Shown here piece by piece: positions 1 through 12,740 of a stretch of 64,000 nucleotides of DNA; position 1 is the first letter of the stretch; every line of letters starts with the position of its first letter. The notes under the pieces were generated by a model that ran no database searches, was not told where the DNA came from, and saw only the letters and a list, made by a program, of their open reading frames with translations. Position numbers and translations under genes: made by a program. The stretch spans positions 130,946,171 to 131,010,170 of the forward strand of contig JAQMRL010000002.1 of assembly GCA_035578175.1 (NCBI GenBank). The letters are read 5' to 3'. This stretch comes from Catonia carolina (Eukaryota; Arthropoda; Insecta; Hemiptera; Achilidae).

Positions 1-1574
1 TAAATCCGGTAAAATATATTTAAAACATACTTGCATACATAAAAACGAAATTGAAATGATCTGAACCCGTATATTATTTAAGATATTTTAAAATTAAAAA
101 TACAAAGATTTATTATACTGAATAAAAAGAAAATTGAAATTTATTAATATTTATTTATCTTAGAGTAGAGTGTGTGCTGGATTTATTGGTCTAAGGAACA
201 CCTAAAAATATAATATTAGAAAGAAAAATAAATTTATGTATTCTAACAGAGAACCCTTTATGAAGATTATAGAACATGGTACCCAATAACTTATATAAAT
301 ACTTTATTAAAGTTGAAAATTTCACATTTAAATAATATTTAACAGACAGAAAGGTGTTTATAAATTTAAGAAAACATAATACAAAAATTAAAATAAAAGT
401 AATAAATTAAAGCGTATGGATTATGCTATAAGGAATCGTGTCATGAAAATTTTATTAAAAGTAAAAAACCGTGGGGGAATGATTAAGTGAAGAAAGAGCG
501 ATGAACAGTTACAGAACGGCTAGATAAGAAAGAGAAGGGAGTGAAATTTTTTGGCTCTGATTTCAGTTAAGCATATTACGGAGTGGTACGTAGTCTACGC
601 CATAAGATAGTTCTTTAATAAATTATAACACCGTCTCAGTTAGCGCAAACTTTGCATCATCTATTCAAAATAAGTTATATTCCTCAGACGACAGCTGAAA
701 TATCCATTTATAGGTTAAGTGTGAGTTGTGCACGTGTGTGAGTTTAGAATGTGTGTTCATGAGTGATGTTCCTAACAGTGAGAAACCGAGTGTTTCAAAA
801 ATATTTTCGTTTCGCACAATAATTCCAGGAAACCCTCCTTCAGCTATTTAAAGAGAACTTCTATATAGGAACTTCTATTCTCTACGTACCACGAGAGGGT
901 CCATAACATTGACCGACACAGAATTATTATCCTAATGTTCTTCTTTTTTCTCTCGTCTATTATTACAATTCTACTCCATAATGATAAGAATACAAATATA
1001 ATAAAGTATAATATATATATATATATATATCTACTTCCGGTTGTATTAGCTCCTAAAAGTAGGGTGCCCTATTTTACAATTCATCTTCACGTCCAGTAAA
1101 GCGCGTGCACGGTCAAGAACCCACACATTTGTCACCTCTGACCCTTCATTGTTCACGACACGCATGCTGTACACATTATCCGTTTTTACAGACCAGATGG
1201 ATGTTATATTATAACTAAAAATAACATTCTACACGAAAAATGTTAGAAAAGAAGGTGATTATGAAATTATGAAGAAATTAAGAGCCATCGATGATTGAAA
1301 TTTGTGTTCTGTATACAATAAAATTTAAAAAAAAATTATCTATGCATTATTATGGAGAGAGAGAGAGAGAGAACATAGAGAGAATTTCTATGGGAAACAT
1401 CTAAGAGAGAAAATCTAATTTGTTAGCACATTAGCTATAAGGAGAAGATTGATTTCAAATTTACGTTTAAGTTGTATTACAATTCATTAGTAATTGATTC
1501 GGAATAATATAGACGAATTTACTGCTAATATATCTCAATTTTTAATAATACTAATCAATAATGTATAAGTATTA
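1..1574. other. A+T-rich non-coding sequence with two microsatellites
   Basis: No ORF or repeat family is recognised here. A (TA)n run lies at about 1009-1030 and a (GA)9 run at 1355-1372. The part from about 700 to 1200 is somewhat richer in G+C and has no coding potential that I can see. Confidence 0.6.
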
Positions 1575-1740
1575 CAAAATGGAGACCATAGACAGGAACA
1601 AGGGGAAGAGGACGACCGAAGACGTGATGGACAGATAACATCAAGAGAATAGTGGGATTTAACTGGATGCAGCATGCAAGAAACAGGGAAATATGAAGTT
1701 TAGAAAAGACTTACGTTCAATATTGGATAAATGGACTATA
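1575..1740 (+). pseudogene. LINE 3'-end remnant (C-terminal tail of reverse transcriptase ORF)
   Basis: Conceptual translation with interruptions gives KWRP, then RGRGRPKT, WTDNIKRIVGFNWMQHARN and LEKTYVQYW. This is the usual end of an insect non-LTR ORF2: a basic GRGRPxTxWxD stretch, then W-Q-A-x-x-R, then a YVQxW terminus. In-frame stops split it (after KWRP, after PKT and after NREI), so it is dead. Only the last 55 or so codons are left, as expected of 5' truncation. Clade not assignable. Confidence 0.6.
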
Positions 1741-3467
1741 TATATAAAAACATAGATAGTCCTTTAAATCCATTTGTAAACAACTGAGATCAGTCGTTTT
1801 CTGAGTATCTTTAAAATTTATTCAAATTTTTTAGTCTTAAACTGTGTTACTAAAAATATATCTGTAGGCTACTCAGACACAATCTTGGTTGGCTTCGCTT
1901 CTATGGTTAATAATTTTCTGGATTGTAAAATTAACGAATATGTTTTAACAATATCAGAAGAATCAGTGATAAAGCAAAAAATAAAAATAAATAAATAAAT
2001 AAAAATAGGAAATTAAAATACAAAAACCATACTGGAAAACAAAGTAAAAACTAATAGAAAAATATATAATTTAATATTATATTTACGATATCCTGTGAAA
2101 AATTGCTTACATTTTCGTTAGATATTAAAATATTCCTGTATGGAATGGATGATAACCGGTTGACAAAACAATTTTTTAATAGCCTACACTAAATAATAGA
2201 CCTAAGTTGTTGGAAAAAGGTTTAAATGATTTATAAAGGAATTGGAGAAAATAGGAATATACCAATAATGAACCGAACCAAGTTCAGACTACTGATAACC
2301 GACTTCAAGGGTTTCCACAAAGAGCAAAAGCGAACGGAAAAAAGGAGAAACTTACAATCAAAAAATGCTGAGAGTATGGGCTGCAAAAAAACTTCTATAA
2401 ATGTCTAAATTTACTTGAGGTAGTCTAAAATGACATAAACGAAGAAAACGTAAAATATACCTACCGTATTTTTAAGTTATTATTTTATTTATTTCAAGTA
2501 TTTGTAGCCTATTATTTTTGTTATAGCTACATATGAACAGAAATTTTTTTCGGTAATGACAGTAATTGTTGATGAAAATTATAATTGAATATTATTAAAA
2601 GTGCCGAAACGTTGAAATAAACAAATTCTTTTTAAATATTCGAAGGGTAACTTATTTTATAAAATATCTATTATAATAGATCAAAAATCATGTGTATTGA
2701 CTATTTAATACAGCCGACATAATCTTAAAATAATTATAAATCGAAGTACCTTTTAAATTTGAGGTTTAAGCATATTTTTAAATTTATTTTGAACGATTGA
2801 TGATCCTAAACCATTTTATTTTTATTTTAACAATAAAAAGGAATCATTGAACAAGGTAAGGTTTAACAAAACTAACCAACCTTACTCTATTATTTACGTT
2901 AAAAATGACAAAAGAAAAGGAGAAAATAGAAAAAGGAGACAGAAAAATGGGTGAGGAAGTTAAAGGAAAGTAAAAAGGCTACGATATAGTCCGTCACACA
3001 TCATTCTGATTATAACAGACACATAAATTGTAACTAATGTCTTTTCAAAGGCGCCAACACTCTTTGCTATGTAGGCAAGCATCTCAGTTAACGTATTCCA
3101 AATAGGTAAAAGGAAATCCTATACTCATTTATTATTGATATATTGAAGTTAAAATGGTTTGTTTAGCCAGTACCGTAAAAGATAAGTTGCACCGAATTTC
3201 TTTACGCTTATCAAATTAAAAAAATAAATATTAAGGTAATTTTAAGGAAAGTTGTCACTTTTGCGGCAAAGTTCCGAATTTGTTAATTAATTTAATGAAA
3301 TGAAATATCTTGATAATACAACAAACACGAACAAAAATTTCTCCAAATCAATGATACCGAAGAATATGCAAGTTATTTAAGAAAAAAAAAATTCTAAGAA
3401 AATATTCTGTTAGGGCCTAAATGAAGTTACAGAATAATTTTTTGCTAACTGATAAAAATTAATAAAG
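1741..3467. other. A+T-rich sequence, nothing recognised
   Basis: No repeat family or coding similarity seen. A lysine/arginine-rich 60-codon ORF at 2226-2408 has no recognisable motif and is within chance for this composition. A purine-rich patch lies at about 2895-2975. Confidence 0.5.
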
Positions 3468-3570
3468 ACCTTTTCTTGGCGCAGTAAGATTATGATAGAA
3501 TACAAAGCGGAACATCTCAGGTTCAAATCCCGGATATGGAAATTCTCACAAGTAAAAATCCACCGTAATC
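3468..3570 (+). repeat. SINE-C fragment with tRNA-like promoter boxes
   Basis: An A-box-like stretch (TTGGCGCAGTAAG) near 3477 is followed about 50 bp later by a B-box-like GGTTCAAATCCCGG at about 3531-3544. That spacing is normal for a tRNA-derived head. The sequence after the B box resembles the start of the SINE-C body (GGAAATTCTCAC). No tail or target-site duplication found. Confidence 0.45.
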
Positions 3571-3619
3571 TAAAATATATATTCCTGTAAGATACAAGTT
3601 TGTGAAGAACTCAGACCTG

Positions 3620-3730
3620 CTAATGGGTATGGAAACGTGGACTTTTGAGAATTCAGTCCATGCACCGTTTAGAAGCTTTCAGAAATGGGTGTTTACATGA
3701 ATACTCCGGATTTTGTGGACCGGTCCTAAT
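3620..3730 (+). pseudogene. LINE remnant (thumb region) on the plus strand
   Basis: Translation gives MGMETWTFENS, FRSFQKWVFT and ILRILWTGP. This matches the Y-G-x-E-x-W-T-L ... F-x-x-W-x-x-R-x-I-L-x-I-x-W pattern that follows the reverse-transcriptase core in many insect LINE ORFs. One stop interrupts it. It abuts a second, oppositely oriented LINE tail. Confidence 0.4.
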
Positions 3731-3779
3731 TTAACGCCCCTATTCTATTAGATAACGGGTTAATATCTTCCTATTCTTA

Positions 3780-4130
3780 TCACAGCCAAGGATTAGGCAT
3801 CCGCCTGTTCCAACTCACAACAGCGACAAATTATTGAATTATTGCCATCTTTTTCGTGGCCTTCTAACATCTCTCCTCCCCACCGGTCTGTATTACAAAA
3901 CACTGAGAGGGATCCTTCCCTCAGGCATTCCTCTACGTGCTCCCTCCATCGATTTCGATGTTCTTCAATCTTCCCGTTCAGGTTGTAAACATCCAGTTCC
4001 GTTCTTATATCCTCATTTCTTAGTTGGTCCTTACGACTGCAACCCTTTGTTCTTTGCGGAATTGCATTTATACCGCCTGTACTCTACTCTCCTGTGGTCG
4101 GGTACTAAAGGGGTAAATATTTCATAAAGA
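3780..4130 (-). pseudogene. LINE 3'-end remnant, minus strand
   Basis: Read on the minus strand this gives KDQLRNEDIRTELDVYNLNG, then KIEEHRNRWREHVE, then decayed PxGRxP and PVGRRD-type residues. This is the classic tail of an insect LINE ORF2 (R-N-E-D-I-R-x-E-L ... I-x-x-x-R-x-x-W-x-x-H-V-x-R-M). The 97-codon plus-strand ORF at 3834-4127 is its antisense shadow. Frameshifts near the end show decay. It is a different lineage from the 725-codon element at 21.6-23.7 kb. Confidence 0.65.
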
Positions 4131-5644
4131 ACTAGGCTGTGAATGTGAATTCAAAGGATCCAAGGGTTGGTTATGGCAATTCCAAAAGCGTTACGACATC
4201 AGAAATATCGTCATCCAAGGAGAGAAATTAGATGATGACTCTTTAAGCGCTACCGAATTTATTAGGCCTACCTATTTCCAAAAATTCATAGAAGAAAAAA
4301 ATCTAAATAACAACATTTAGTAATATGTCTATATTATGACTAATGTTCTATTGCAAGTCCTAATGACCTAGTACAAACGATCACTCTGCATATAAGAATA
4401 CACAAATTCCTCACCCCTTTTTGAAGGTTCGGATTTAACGTCGGTGTCCGACCAAACTTTGGCACGGTAAATTGAGGATCTACTGTAGTTGTTTCCGTAA
4501 TATTATTCAGTTTCTATTTGATGCTTTTTATGAAAAACTGATTCGGAATGTAATATACTTAATAACGTCATTTTACAGTATGTTTTATCATATACGATCA
4601 ATATCGTACATCCTGTAAGTCCAGTGAGCTACAATCATAAAAACTTACCCCAAGAATAAGTAAATAAAGTACATTGCGTGCAGACAATGATTTCTGGTTA
4701 TACCAACTGTAGGCTAATAAAGATTATCTTCTGTTTTTTTAGATAATCTTCGTCCGTAAATATTCACTAATACAATACACAGAGTTTATAATTTTATTCA
4801 TTTACAAAACGCTGTCTTCGAAGAAACTTTAAGCTATTTTGTAACAGAAACAAATTTATTCTTTAAAATTTATTCACAAAGTCTCAGAAGATCATAAAAC
4901 TCATGAAACGATAAAAGGCTCGTGGTCTGTTGAAGAAAGAAAATAATGAACGAATAATTTATTAATTCTAAAAACTTTATTTTCGGTTTCACTTTTCAGA
5001 AACACCAACTATTATGTTTTTAAATTATTTAGTTGCCCTGTGTAACTAAAATACGTATTTATACGTTAAGCATATTTTTTCATAAAACTAAGTAGCCTAT
5101 ACAAAATCTAGCTAACCTTTGCAAAAATAATTAAACAATAAACCTACTCACGAAGTTATAAATTTGAAATTTATCATCTTAAATTGAAATATATTTCATA
5201 AGAACGTTTCTTCTCATTTTTCCGGAATTAAGGATGACTACACATTAAGTAATTCTTTAATATGAAATAAAGTAAGGGAATGTACCAAACAAATCATACA
5301 ACGTTTCTAAAAATAGGGTGCTGAGATATACTTATCGTCGACGCACCCTTGTTTATCAGAAACAATGACCTCCACATAGATATGTGAATGGACTTAGTCT
5401 CTTAAGTAGTACCTACTGCAGAAAAAATCTTTTCTTTTGTTATAAAATAACATATAAGGGTTTGGAAGGGCATCATGGCTCCAATATAGGGCTATAAGTA
5501 AAACAAAAAGAAGTGTTAAAATAGGAGCCCGGAATAACTGAGGAAAAAAATGATACAATACGCGAAAAAATTAAATTACGGGTATATTAGGCCTACTTTA
5601 TTTTTAATATACTTAGCCTACAAAAATTATTTCGTTTGTCTCCA
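4131..5644. other. A+T-rich sequence, nothing recognised
   Basis: No coding or repeat match seen. The palindrome TAGGCCTA occurs at 4263 and 5588. Confidence 0.5.
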
Positions 5645-5785
5645 AGCCCCAGTGGTTAGCATGCGTGTTGCAAATCGGAAGACTTGGGTTTGGTTCCCGG
5701 CTAAGTTCCGGAAGATTAATACAGATTCAATCACATCGTTTCTAAACCCAAAGAAGTCGCTAACAAGCAAGATGTTGATGTAATT
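5645..5785 (+). repeat. SINE-C copy (tRNA-derived head)
   Basis: The head shows an A-box-like CAGTGGTTAGCATGCG and a B-box-like GGTTTGGTTCCCGG about 35 bp further on. The body ends with GTCGCTAAC...GTTGATGTAA, matching the copy at 56455-56570 (GTCGCTACC...GTTGATGTGA). The whole element is about 120-140 bp. No convincing target-site duplication. The 77-codon ORF across it is accidental. Confidence 0.6.
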
Positions 5786-8119
5786 TCGAAATATATTTAT
5801 TTTATTAATTTTAATTCTGTTTTATACTTACTGACAGAATTATATTGTTCTATGGAGGGTTCACTCTTAAAGGTTGTTTTTTAAATTTAAAATATGAGAC
5901 TAGGGCCAGAACTATTTTAAATTGTATTAACAAACCCAACAAGAGTACTCTCAGGTCAAGGAATAGGCCTAATTGAATGCCTTTAAGGTCAGTTGAAATT
6001 ATAGATTCTGGTCGCCACACCTTTAGTAGTTTGTTACAAAGTAAATGAAGTTATACACAATTTAGGAGTCTAGGTAGACCTAAAATACGAGTGACATCCA
6101 AAGCGTTTTGTACCGCTATCTGCATTAACAAGTTGAAGTTGTCTACTCGATGACAGTAGGAGATGGTATAAAGTCAAATTACTTATTTTTGAGTGAATTA
6201 TCGCCTAATTTTTAATTTTTAATTGCTAAAATCCATTAAGTTGTGATCAACTTATCGAATCATTTACCATACGTATAAATTACAAATTTAATGAAAAGAG
6301 GGCATAACAAAATGTTGATCCGATGTAAAAAAAAGAAAAGGGAATGCGTTCAGATAGCCAACTGCGGTGAAGGTGAAGATGTAGAAGATGAAGAACGAGT
6401 GGAAGAGGTGTGGATAAGAATGAAACTGGTAGTGATGAAGATAAGGAAAGATGGAAATAGAAAAAGATAAAGATACGAATAGAAAGAGAGCTCCAACCAC
6501 ACACAAGCGGTAGCCAACCGAGCTAATGTAGCATGTTGATAATATACGTCAATACAAGACAAGAAAAGTTCAGTTCATTTCAAATCGGGGAGAATTGAAA
6601 ATTTATTTAACATATTTTATCGTTCATTAAAATATTTTAACAGAATTTCTTTCGTATTTTATTTAAAATTTATTCATTTCATATAAAAAGTAAAACAAAT
6701 TAAACATTCCTCGAATTATGTTAATTTTTATTTTATTTATAATAAGTACCTCTTTTCTTAATCCATTTAAATTGACTTATTTACTGCCTAATATTCATCT
6801 TAACATAAATAACCGCGTAGGTAGCAACGTACAAGTAGACAAATAAAAAATAACTTCATGAGATCAACCAATATAAATTTAAATCGAATGTAAACTACAT
6901 AATAGATCAATATTTAAAATAAATATTTCGCACTTCCCACACCAATCATCCAAATAAATTCTGATCCATAACAAAAATTTTTTACTCATACTCATGATGC
7001 CTTAAGTAGACTCTTTTTTTAGCAATGAGTTCAATTATCACTAACTGACTCACACTTTCAACAAATCCCACATAGCCTACCAATCAATCCGTAGTAATTT
7101 CATCTGGGATATTTGCATTAAAACAAATTGTCAGATTAAATGATAAAAATTACTAATTGCAGCTTATCATGATATATATTCTGTCTCATATTCGTTGTGT
7201 TATTTTAGTGTGGTAGTTCTAGTGTGGGTAATAAAAACAGTGTTTTGAAAATTCAAAAGAAATCTATTGTATGTAGTACCTACGTAAAATGAAAGATGAA
7301 GCCTGTGTTAGGAACCGCGTACCTCATCAAGTAAGAAACTTAACAATTTCAGGCACGGGTTGTTTTAAAGCTTGATTTTTTGTTATTTTATTTGTGTAAA
7401 TTACGAAAGAAGGAAGTCTGTTAGGCATTTTCTAACGATTTGGAAACAAAATATGTACCCGTTTTTTAGAGCATTTTTCACTCAGTTCATGTTTCAGAAC
7501 ATGTAGCACGATCAATTTTATGAGGAAAAATATGGTGTTTTTGAAAAGTGTTCCTAGATGTTTTCTTATTAATTTCATCTAAAATTCACCCTTCTAGTAC
7601 AAAGGGTAAAAGAATTGGAGCATTTTTTTAAAAAAAATTATTTTCGTTCCCGATGGTCGTAACAAGTTAGAACCAACGCTGTATCCCTTTAATTAATAAG
7701 GACATGATATTACACTATAAATAATTACTTTAAATAATGCTTCATATTTCATTTTACGTACTTTTTAATAGGTGTACGGTGAGAGCTAACCATCTCACAT
7801 CATGCAGACAACAATTTAAGAAGCTTAAATTGCTTTCAGTTTGCTCATTTTACATTTTTGAGGTAATAATGTACGTTAGCCCAAATACCTTTAACCAAAA
7901 TTTTGATGTACACCATAATAACACAAGAAACAGAAACAAATTACTACGTAGCTAACCATAACACTCAATTGTCAGAAAAAACCTACTTACGCAGGTATAA
8001 AAGACATTATCAATAAATTACCACAATTTTTAAAAAGTTGTGAAATTTATTTCACATCCTAGATTTGACAATATTATTTAAGTATTGTTTGATTTAAAAT
8101 AACTAATGTTTTGAAATCA
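5786..8119. other. A+T-rich sequence with a purine-rich patch
   Basis: No recognised gene or repeat. Position 6290-6500 is strongly purine-rich on the plus strand (GAAGAT/GAAGAA runs). This makes spurious overlapping pyrimidine-rich minus-strand ORFs of 70-74 codons and a 51-codon acidic plus-strand ORF. None has a domain I recognise. Confidence 0.5.
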
Positions 8120-8121
8120 TA

Positions 8122-9295
8122 AGGTAGGTAGGGGTAATAACGCCAAGTTAAGGATTACCAATTTTTTTTGGTCTTAAGTGGGATTTTTGTGCTTAACTAA
8201 CTACTGAATCTGATAAAGATATTTTTTTTGTAAACATTAAAAAAAATTGGCTCTTAGGATCCAAGAACACAGTTATTTTTAACACATTCTGTAACATGAT
8301 GTAATTTGGCGCTATTACCCAAGCATGTGGGTAATAACGCCATCAGGTGAGGGGTAATACCGCCAATCTGATTAATAAATTCTAAAATAAATAAATATTG
8401 CTTTAAAATGATTTTATTTAGTATCTAATGTATTAAATGATAATAAAACATAATAATACTTAATAATAGGTATTTGTATTACAAAATTAAGAAAATAATA
8501 AAATTATGAACAATTTAGACAATTTTTTTTTTTATTGTGAGCCCGACACAAACTTCGTGAAAGTAAACACGACAAATCAAACATTGTCTCATGTCAAGAA
8601 CTTTGTCCTCACAGCAAACTGGACAGTTTAAAAAACAAAATGTTTAAAAAATTAATAACAAAATACTAAGTAAAAAAGATAAGGTATTCTCCAAGGTAAT
8701 TTTGCTAGGATGTAATAGAATATCAAATATTGTAAACGTAGGTAATATAATATGATTGTTTATTTAAACATAAACATAATGATGAATTTAATTTAACTGC
8801 CACGAAAGATTTTGTATGAACAAATTATTATCATTAATATTTGATGTATTTAAATCGTATAAACTTCAATAAATTAGCGATGGGGTAATAACGCCAATCT
8901 TGGCATTATTCCCCCGAAGCAATGTGTTAACATTTCAGGTTATATTAAGACGGCAAAATGCAAGTACTTTTTAATTTCAATTAATCATTTTAAAGAGAAT
9001 AAAATAAGCTTTAAAATCATGTATACCAAAAATACTTAACTTAAAACATTATGATTAAAATTGTAAAAACTTAACCAGTTTGAGTTTGTATCAGATGATA
9101 AAACCAAACAGACACTAACTTTCATGAAGAAGATTATGAATGCTACGCGTTAAGGAAGCGAATGGCGGCTGTTGACGTATTAACACGGTTCCACTGAAGG
9201 TATAGTGCACGCTATTTGTCGGATATCTTGTAGAATAACCAAAAAATTTCGAGTTGGCGTTATTACCCACTTGGCGCTATTACCCCTACCCACCT
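8122..9295 (-). mobile_element. Non-autonomous TA-target DNA transposon, pogo/Tigger-like
   Basis: The 27-bp ends 8122-8148 and 9269-9295 are inverted repeats with two mismatches (outer bases AGGTRGGTAGGGGTAATA). TA flanks both ends (8120-8121 and 9296-9297), as for Tc1/mariner/pogo elements. The motif GGGTAATAACGCCA or its complement recurs inside at about 8309, 8329, 8350 and 8882, forming hairpins at 8308-8343 and 8882-8915. A minus-strand segment at 8515-8643 encodes a PHD-like finger, as found at the C-terminus of many pogo-type transposases. The rest of the transposase is missing, so the element depends on a helper. Superfamily is inferred from the TA sites plus the finger. Confidence 0.7.
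8515..8643 (-). pseudogene. Leftover transposase C-terminus: PHD-like zinc finger
   Basis: Forty-two open codons on the minus strand read TFCFLNCPVCCEDKV, then LDMRQCLICRV, YFHEVCVGL, then TIKKKIV and a TAA stop. The cysteines and histidine form C-x2-C-x10-C-x2-C-x4-H-x2-C. DDE transposases of the pogo/Tigger type and relatives often end in such a finger, followed within a few residues by the stop. A TAA lies three codons above the first listed Phe, so nothing upstream joins in frame. It lies between the inverted ends of the 1,174-bp element, which supports its being the 3' end of the parental transposase gene kept in a deletion derivative. Confidence 0.55.
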
Positions 9296-10895
9296 TAACT
9301 ATTTTTGCAAATATATGTAACTGTATTGAAATACGATGACCTGATCAAGGATTTCTGTTTGGGGTGGTCTTCACCTAGAAGCTTTTTTAAAACTCCGCTT
9401 TAAAAACGGAATTTTGAAGCAACTTTTAACTCATTTTATGAGTAAAATTAAATAATAATTTAAAAACAAAATGCTTCAAGGTAAGAAAAAGGGTTTATAT
9501 GATTTTTCGGAAAGGAAAGTATGTTTTGGTTTGATTTTTTAAAAATAAGTTATAAAAATATGTTGTCTGTACACGAATATTAATATGAATATTAATATTT
9601 ACATAGTTATTTTAAATTACAATTAATAGAATCTGTATTTATAGCAACATCTCATGTTCCCAGGAGTATGAACTTTAAACTCTTTAATAACTTATCATTT
9701 TTTGAGCCATTAGGTAGTACACCGGGACCACCCGTGAGCACGCAAATGTTTAAGAAATAAGGGCAATGAGTCGATGTCTAGGTAACAAAGAGTTCAGTCT
9801 GCTGTATAATTTTCATTAAGAGAAAAAGTATTGTTTGACTTAATTCGTTAATACATTGAAACAAAAAGATAAAAATGAAAGAGTAGTGCTTAGCGGTAAA
9901 GACCAATTGGTTCTAAACAGACACCTCATGGTTCTTTACTACGTTCAAGACTTTGGTATAAAGACTAAGTAGTAAATATGGTTGAGGTCTTATAATACAA
10001 CAAAAAGTGGTAAAAGGTTTAATTTATAAACTGGATTCTTAGGGCATGTATTTAATAAAGTTTATGGGTGGAGATTACGAATTCCTTTTTAATTAAGGGA
10101 CGTGTTTATTGGTTTGAAAGCAGTACAGGCTTACAAGCCATGGGAGTAATTAAAATTACAATTAGTCGGCTTTTATATCTTCTCAGAATTATGTAATGTA
10201 TAAAGTTAAACAATGCCTTAAAACGTCAAGTCCCTATTTATTGACAGGACGAAGGACTAACTTGAGGACCGACCAGCATCAAGAAAAGTCCTCCTCGTAT
10301 CTGCCAGTAGTTCTTTCCTCCCTCTTCCACTCAACCATAGTCTACTCATTATATCTTTCTCTCTTGTACTATTACTACTACTGCACAACTCCTCAAATCA
10401 AGCTTTTCCCTCTTAAACTTAATAGAAAACAACAAAAGCTATTAAATAACTCATTGTACAAGACTATGACTGTACCAAAGAAACGTTCGTTGTTTTACTT
10501 AATAAGGAACTAAACTCTCATTTCAAACTTCTTAAAATAATAAACTTCCTTCCCGCTTAAACTAACCTAAAACTAACAGAATAACAATACAGAAATAAAG
10601 TAAATAACATTCATAAGCTACAAATCGATGAAAAAATATTGTTATATTCAAAAATAACATTTGATAATAATGAATTTGTTACATGGTCAGTATCGTCACT
10701 TGAGTCATGAGTTTGCCCTTGTTTACAACGAGGGGTAAAGGGGGAAACCATCAGTGCGCATGTGCAACTGCTTTAATTTCAGTACGACAAACATAACAAC
10801 TTATAGGCCTACTATATCCAGAGCATATACAGTATATCGCGGAACCTTTTGTAGGTCAACTGTACGAATATAACTGTTTGTTACCGTAAACACAA
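9296..10895. other. A+T-rich sequence with one short shared repeat
   Basis: About 9338-9400 shares the phrase CTGATCAAGGATTT and following GGTCTTC-like sequence with 18783-18870 and 30510-30600, so it is probably a fragment of a dispersed repeat. The 105-codon ORF at 10196-10513 has no recognisable motif. Nothing else identified. Confidence 0.45.
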
Positions 10896-11200
10896 ATGTC
10901 GGTTTCTCAAAAACGTGGTCGAACTATTCACAGTGCTGAACGCAATGTAATAAAATGTTGTGAAGTTGAAGCTAAACAAAAATCCTATCCGTGCCTCTTA
11001 ACAAAAGCCTTGAGCGAGCGGCTAACTACTGTGATATTTCTCTTTCCACAATTTGAAAAATAAAGAAGGAAATTAAGGATGTGAAGAAGCTATTCGTTAA
11101 AAGTTACACCTGTTGACCCCTGGTAAAAAAAAACGGTTAGGAAGATATTAGAGAAACTGATAATGAAAACGCCGAAGACAGCAATAGTAAAGAAGGCTAT
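10896..11200 (+). pseudogene. Possible decayed transposase N-terminus (helix-turn-helix)
   Basis: From the ATG at 10896 the frame reads MSVSQKRGRTIHSAERNVIK then CCEVEAKQKS. After a frameshift near 10995 it continues ERAANYCDISLSTI, stop, KIKKEIKDVKKLF and K-K-rich residues. A basic start followed by A-A-x-x-x-x-I-S-x-S-T-I-x-x-I-x-K-E is the look of the N-terminal helix-turn-helix of several insect DDE transposases. There are a frameshift and stops, and no catalytic core follows. I found no terminal inverted repeats. An unrelated decayed host gene is an alternative. Confidence 0.35.
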
Positions 11201-12740
11201 TCATTCGTAATTACAGTAAATCAAACATTTCTAGTCATGTATTTAAGCTATAGGCATTATTGCAGATCATATTCATTTCTTATAAGGTTTATGAAGAAAA
11301 CATTTTCTCGGAATAAACCACAGCCCTCAAATGTATCTAGAAACTGCACGGTAGTGAAATGTACCAGTAGTGTCTCACAGTTGAGGTTGGCAGCACTGCA
11401 AATATTTCACTTCTCTTCCTCACAGCCCATACGTATGCAAAAGCCAATCTCGTGACTTCAGTATCTATATCTACCGAAACTTATTCATTTCTGGTCGCTG
11501 ATTCCGATTATGAACTCAGAATTGCTCTATCGGCCTGAGATTTTTTGTAAGTTCCCTCCCTATTTTTGACCAAGTACATGTAACCTACATGAACAAGATA
11601 AGAAGGAAACATAAATAAGCTGCATTTAATTTCAGTTGAGCCATGAAAAATAAGTATTTTACAAAGTAATTAAAATGATTTCGATGTTTTTTTTAATGTG
11701 TTTATAAATTATGTCACTCATTAGTCATTGTTTTACTTATTCGTTGTTTCAAAAGTTATTACAAGAAAATGAACACAGATTGTTTTTCCAATAATTTTTA
11801 ATTAGGATATAATTTTTAGTTTATTAGAATATTTATTTTCAATTAAACAGACACAATTGCTAGACTACTTGTTTCTTTTACTAACACATGCGAAATTTCT
11901 TGCAAAGAAATCGGGAAACCAATAATAACAACAAAACCACTTTTACTTTCTAAACTCATTATAATATACATTACAGACTACCTATATGCTTACTATAAGT
12001 AATAGTACTATAAGTACCTAACCATAACCAACTGTAAAAATTCTACGTTAATTCTACTTTCACGGTTAGCCTAAATCAAATTATATATCTAACTTATAAA
12101 TTTATTAACATTCTGTGTAAAAATGATTAGAAACTCAATAAAATAAATTAATTTCCGCATACATTCACCATTAATAAAGTCTAAGTTAATAATAATTTAT
12201 TACGCCCACATTAGAAAATACTTAAGTTTGTAGGACTATTTAAATTGAAAAAAAACTAAGTGAGAAACTTAGGTACCAGTAAGTTTTAAATCTAGGAAAT
12301 CGTGCAAGACCTACAACGAACTATAAGTTATCGGCCTACTTAATAATACGTTACCATTACATTATTCGTTTGTAGGCTATATTTCTAATTTGTTTATTAT
12401 AAGTTAATATAATTTAAAAAGATAACATATATTATTTACATAGAAAATATATCATCATTTGTAAAAAAAATTAAAGTTTATGAAAAATAAGAAAATATAC
12501 CTACTCTAAAAATATAAGGATAGTGCGAAGTACAGTAAAAGTAAAATAGATTTCAGAAGACCTTAATGAAAAACGATAAAAAATAAAATTGAGGTAGGCA
12601 TATTAGGTACAGTATAAAAAAGGTTTTTCTTGGGATATAAAAATCAGGAAATATAAAACAGTAGTGTAATATTATGTAATTTAGAATACACAGAAAGGAG
12701 AATAAATGGTTCAATAAATAAAACGTTAATAAAGTTGGAA
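11201..12740. other. A+T-rich sequence, nothing recognised
   Basis: No repeat family or coding similarity. The 72-codon ORF at 11237 lies just downstream of the decayed transposase start and shows no motif. Confidence 0.5.

Noticed and set aside
3834..4127. 97-codon plus-strand ORF
   Set aside because: The minus strand encodes a recognisable LINE tail; this is its shadow.
6280..6562. Three overlapping minus-strand ORFs rich in Ser, Phe and Leu
   Set aside because: Produced by one purine-rich tract on the plus strand; low complexity, no domain.
10196..10513. 105-codon plus-strand ORF
   Set aside because: No motif, low-complexity Tyr/Leu/Ser runs, no conserved context; likely chance.
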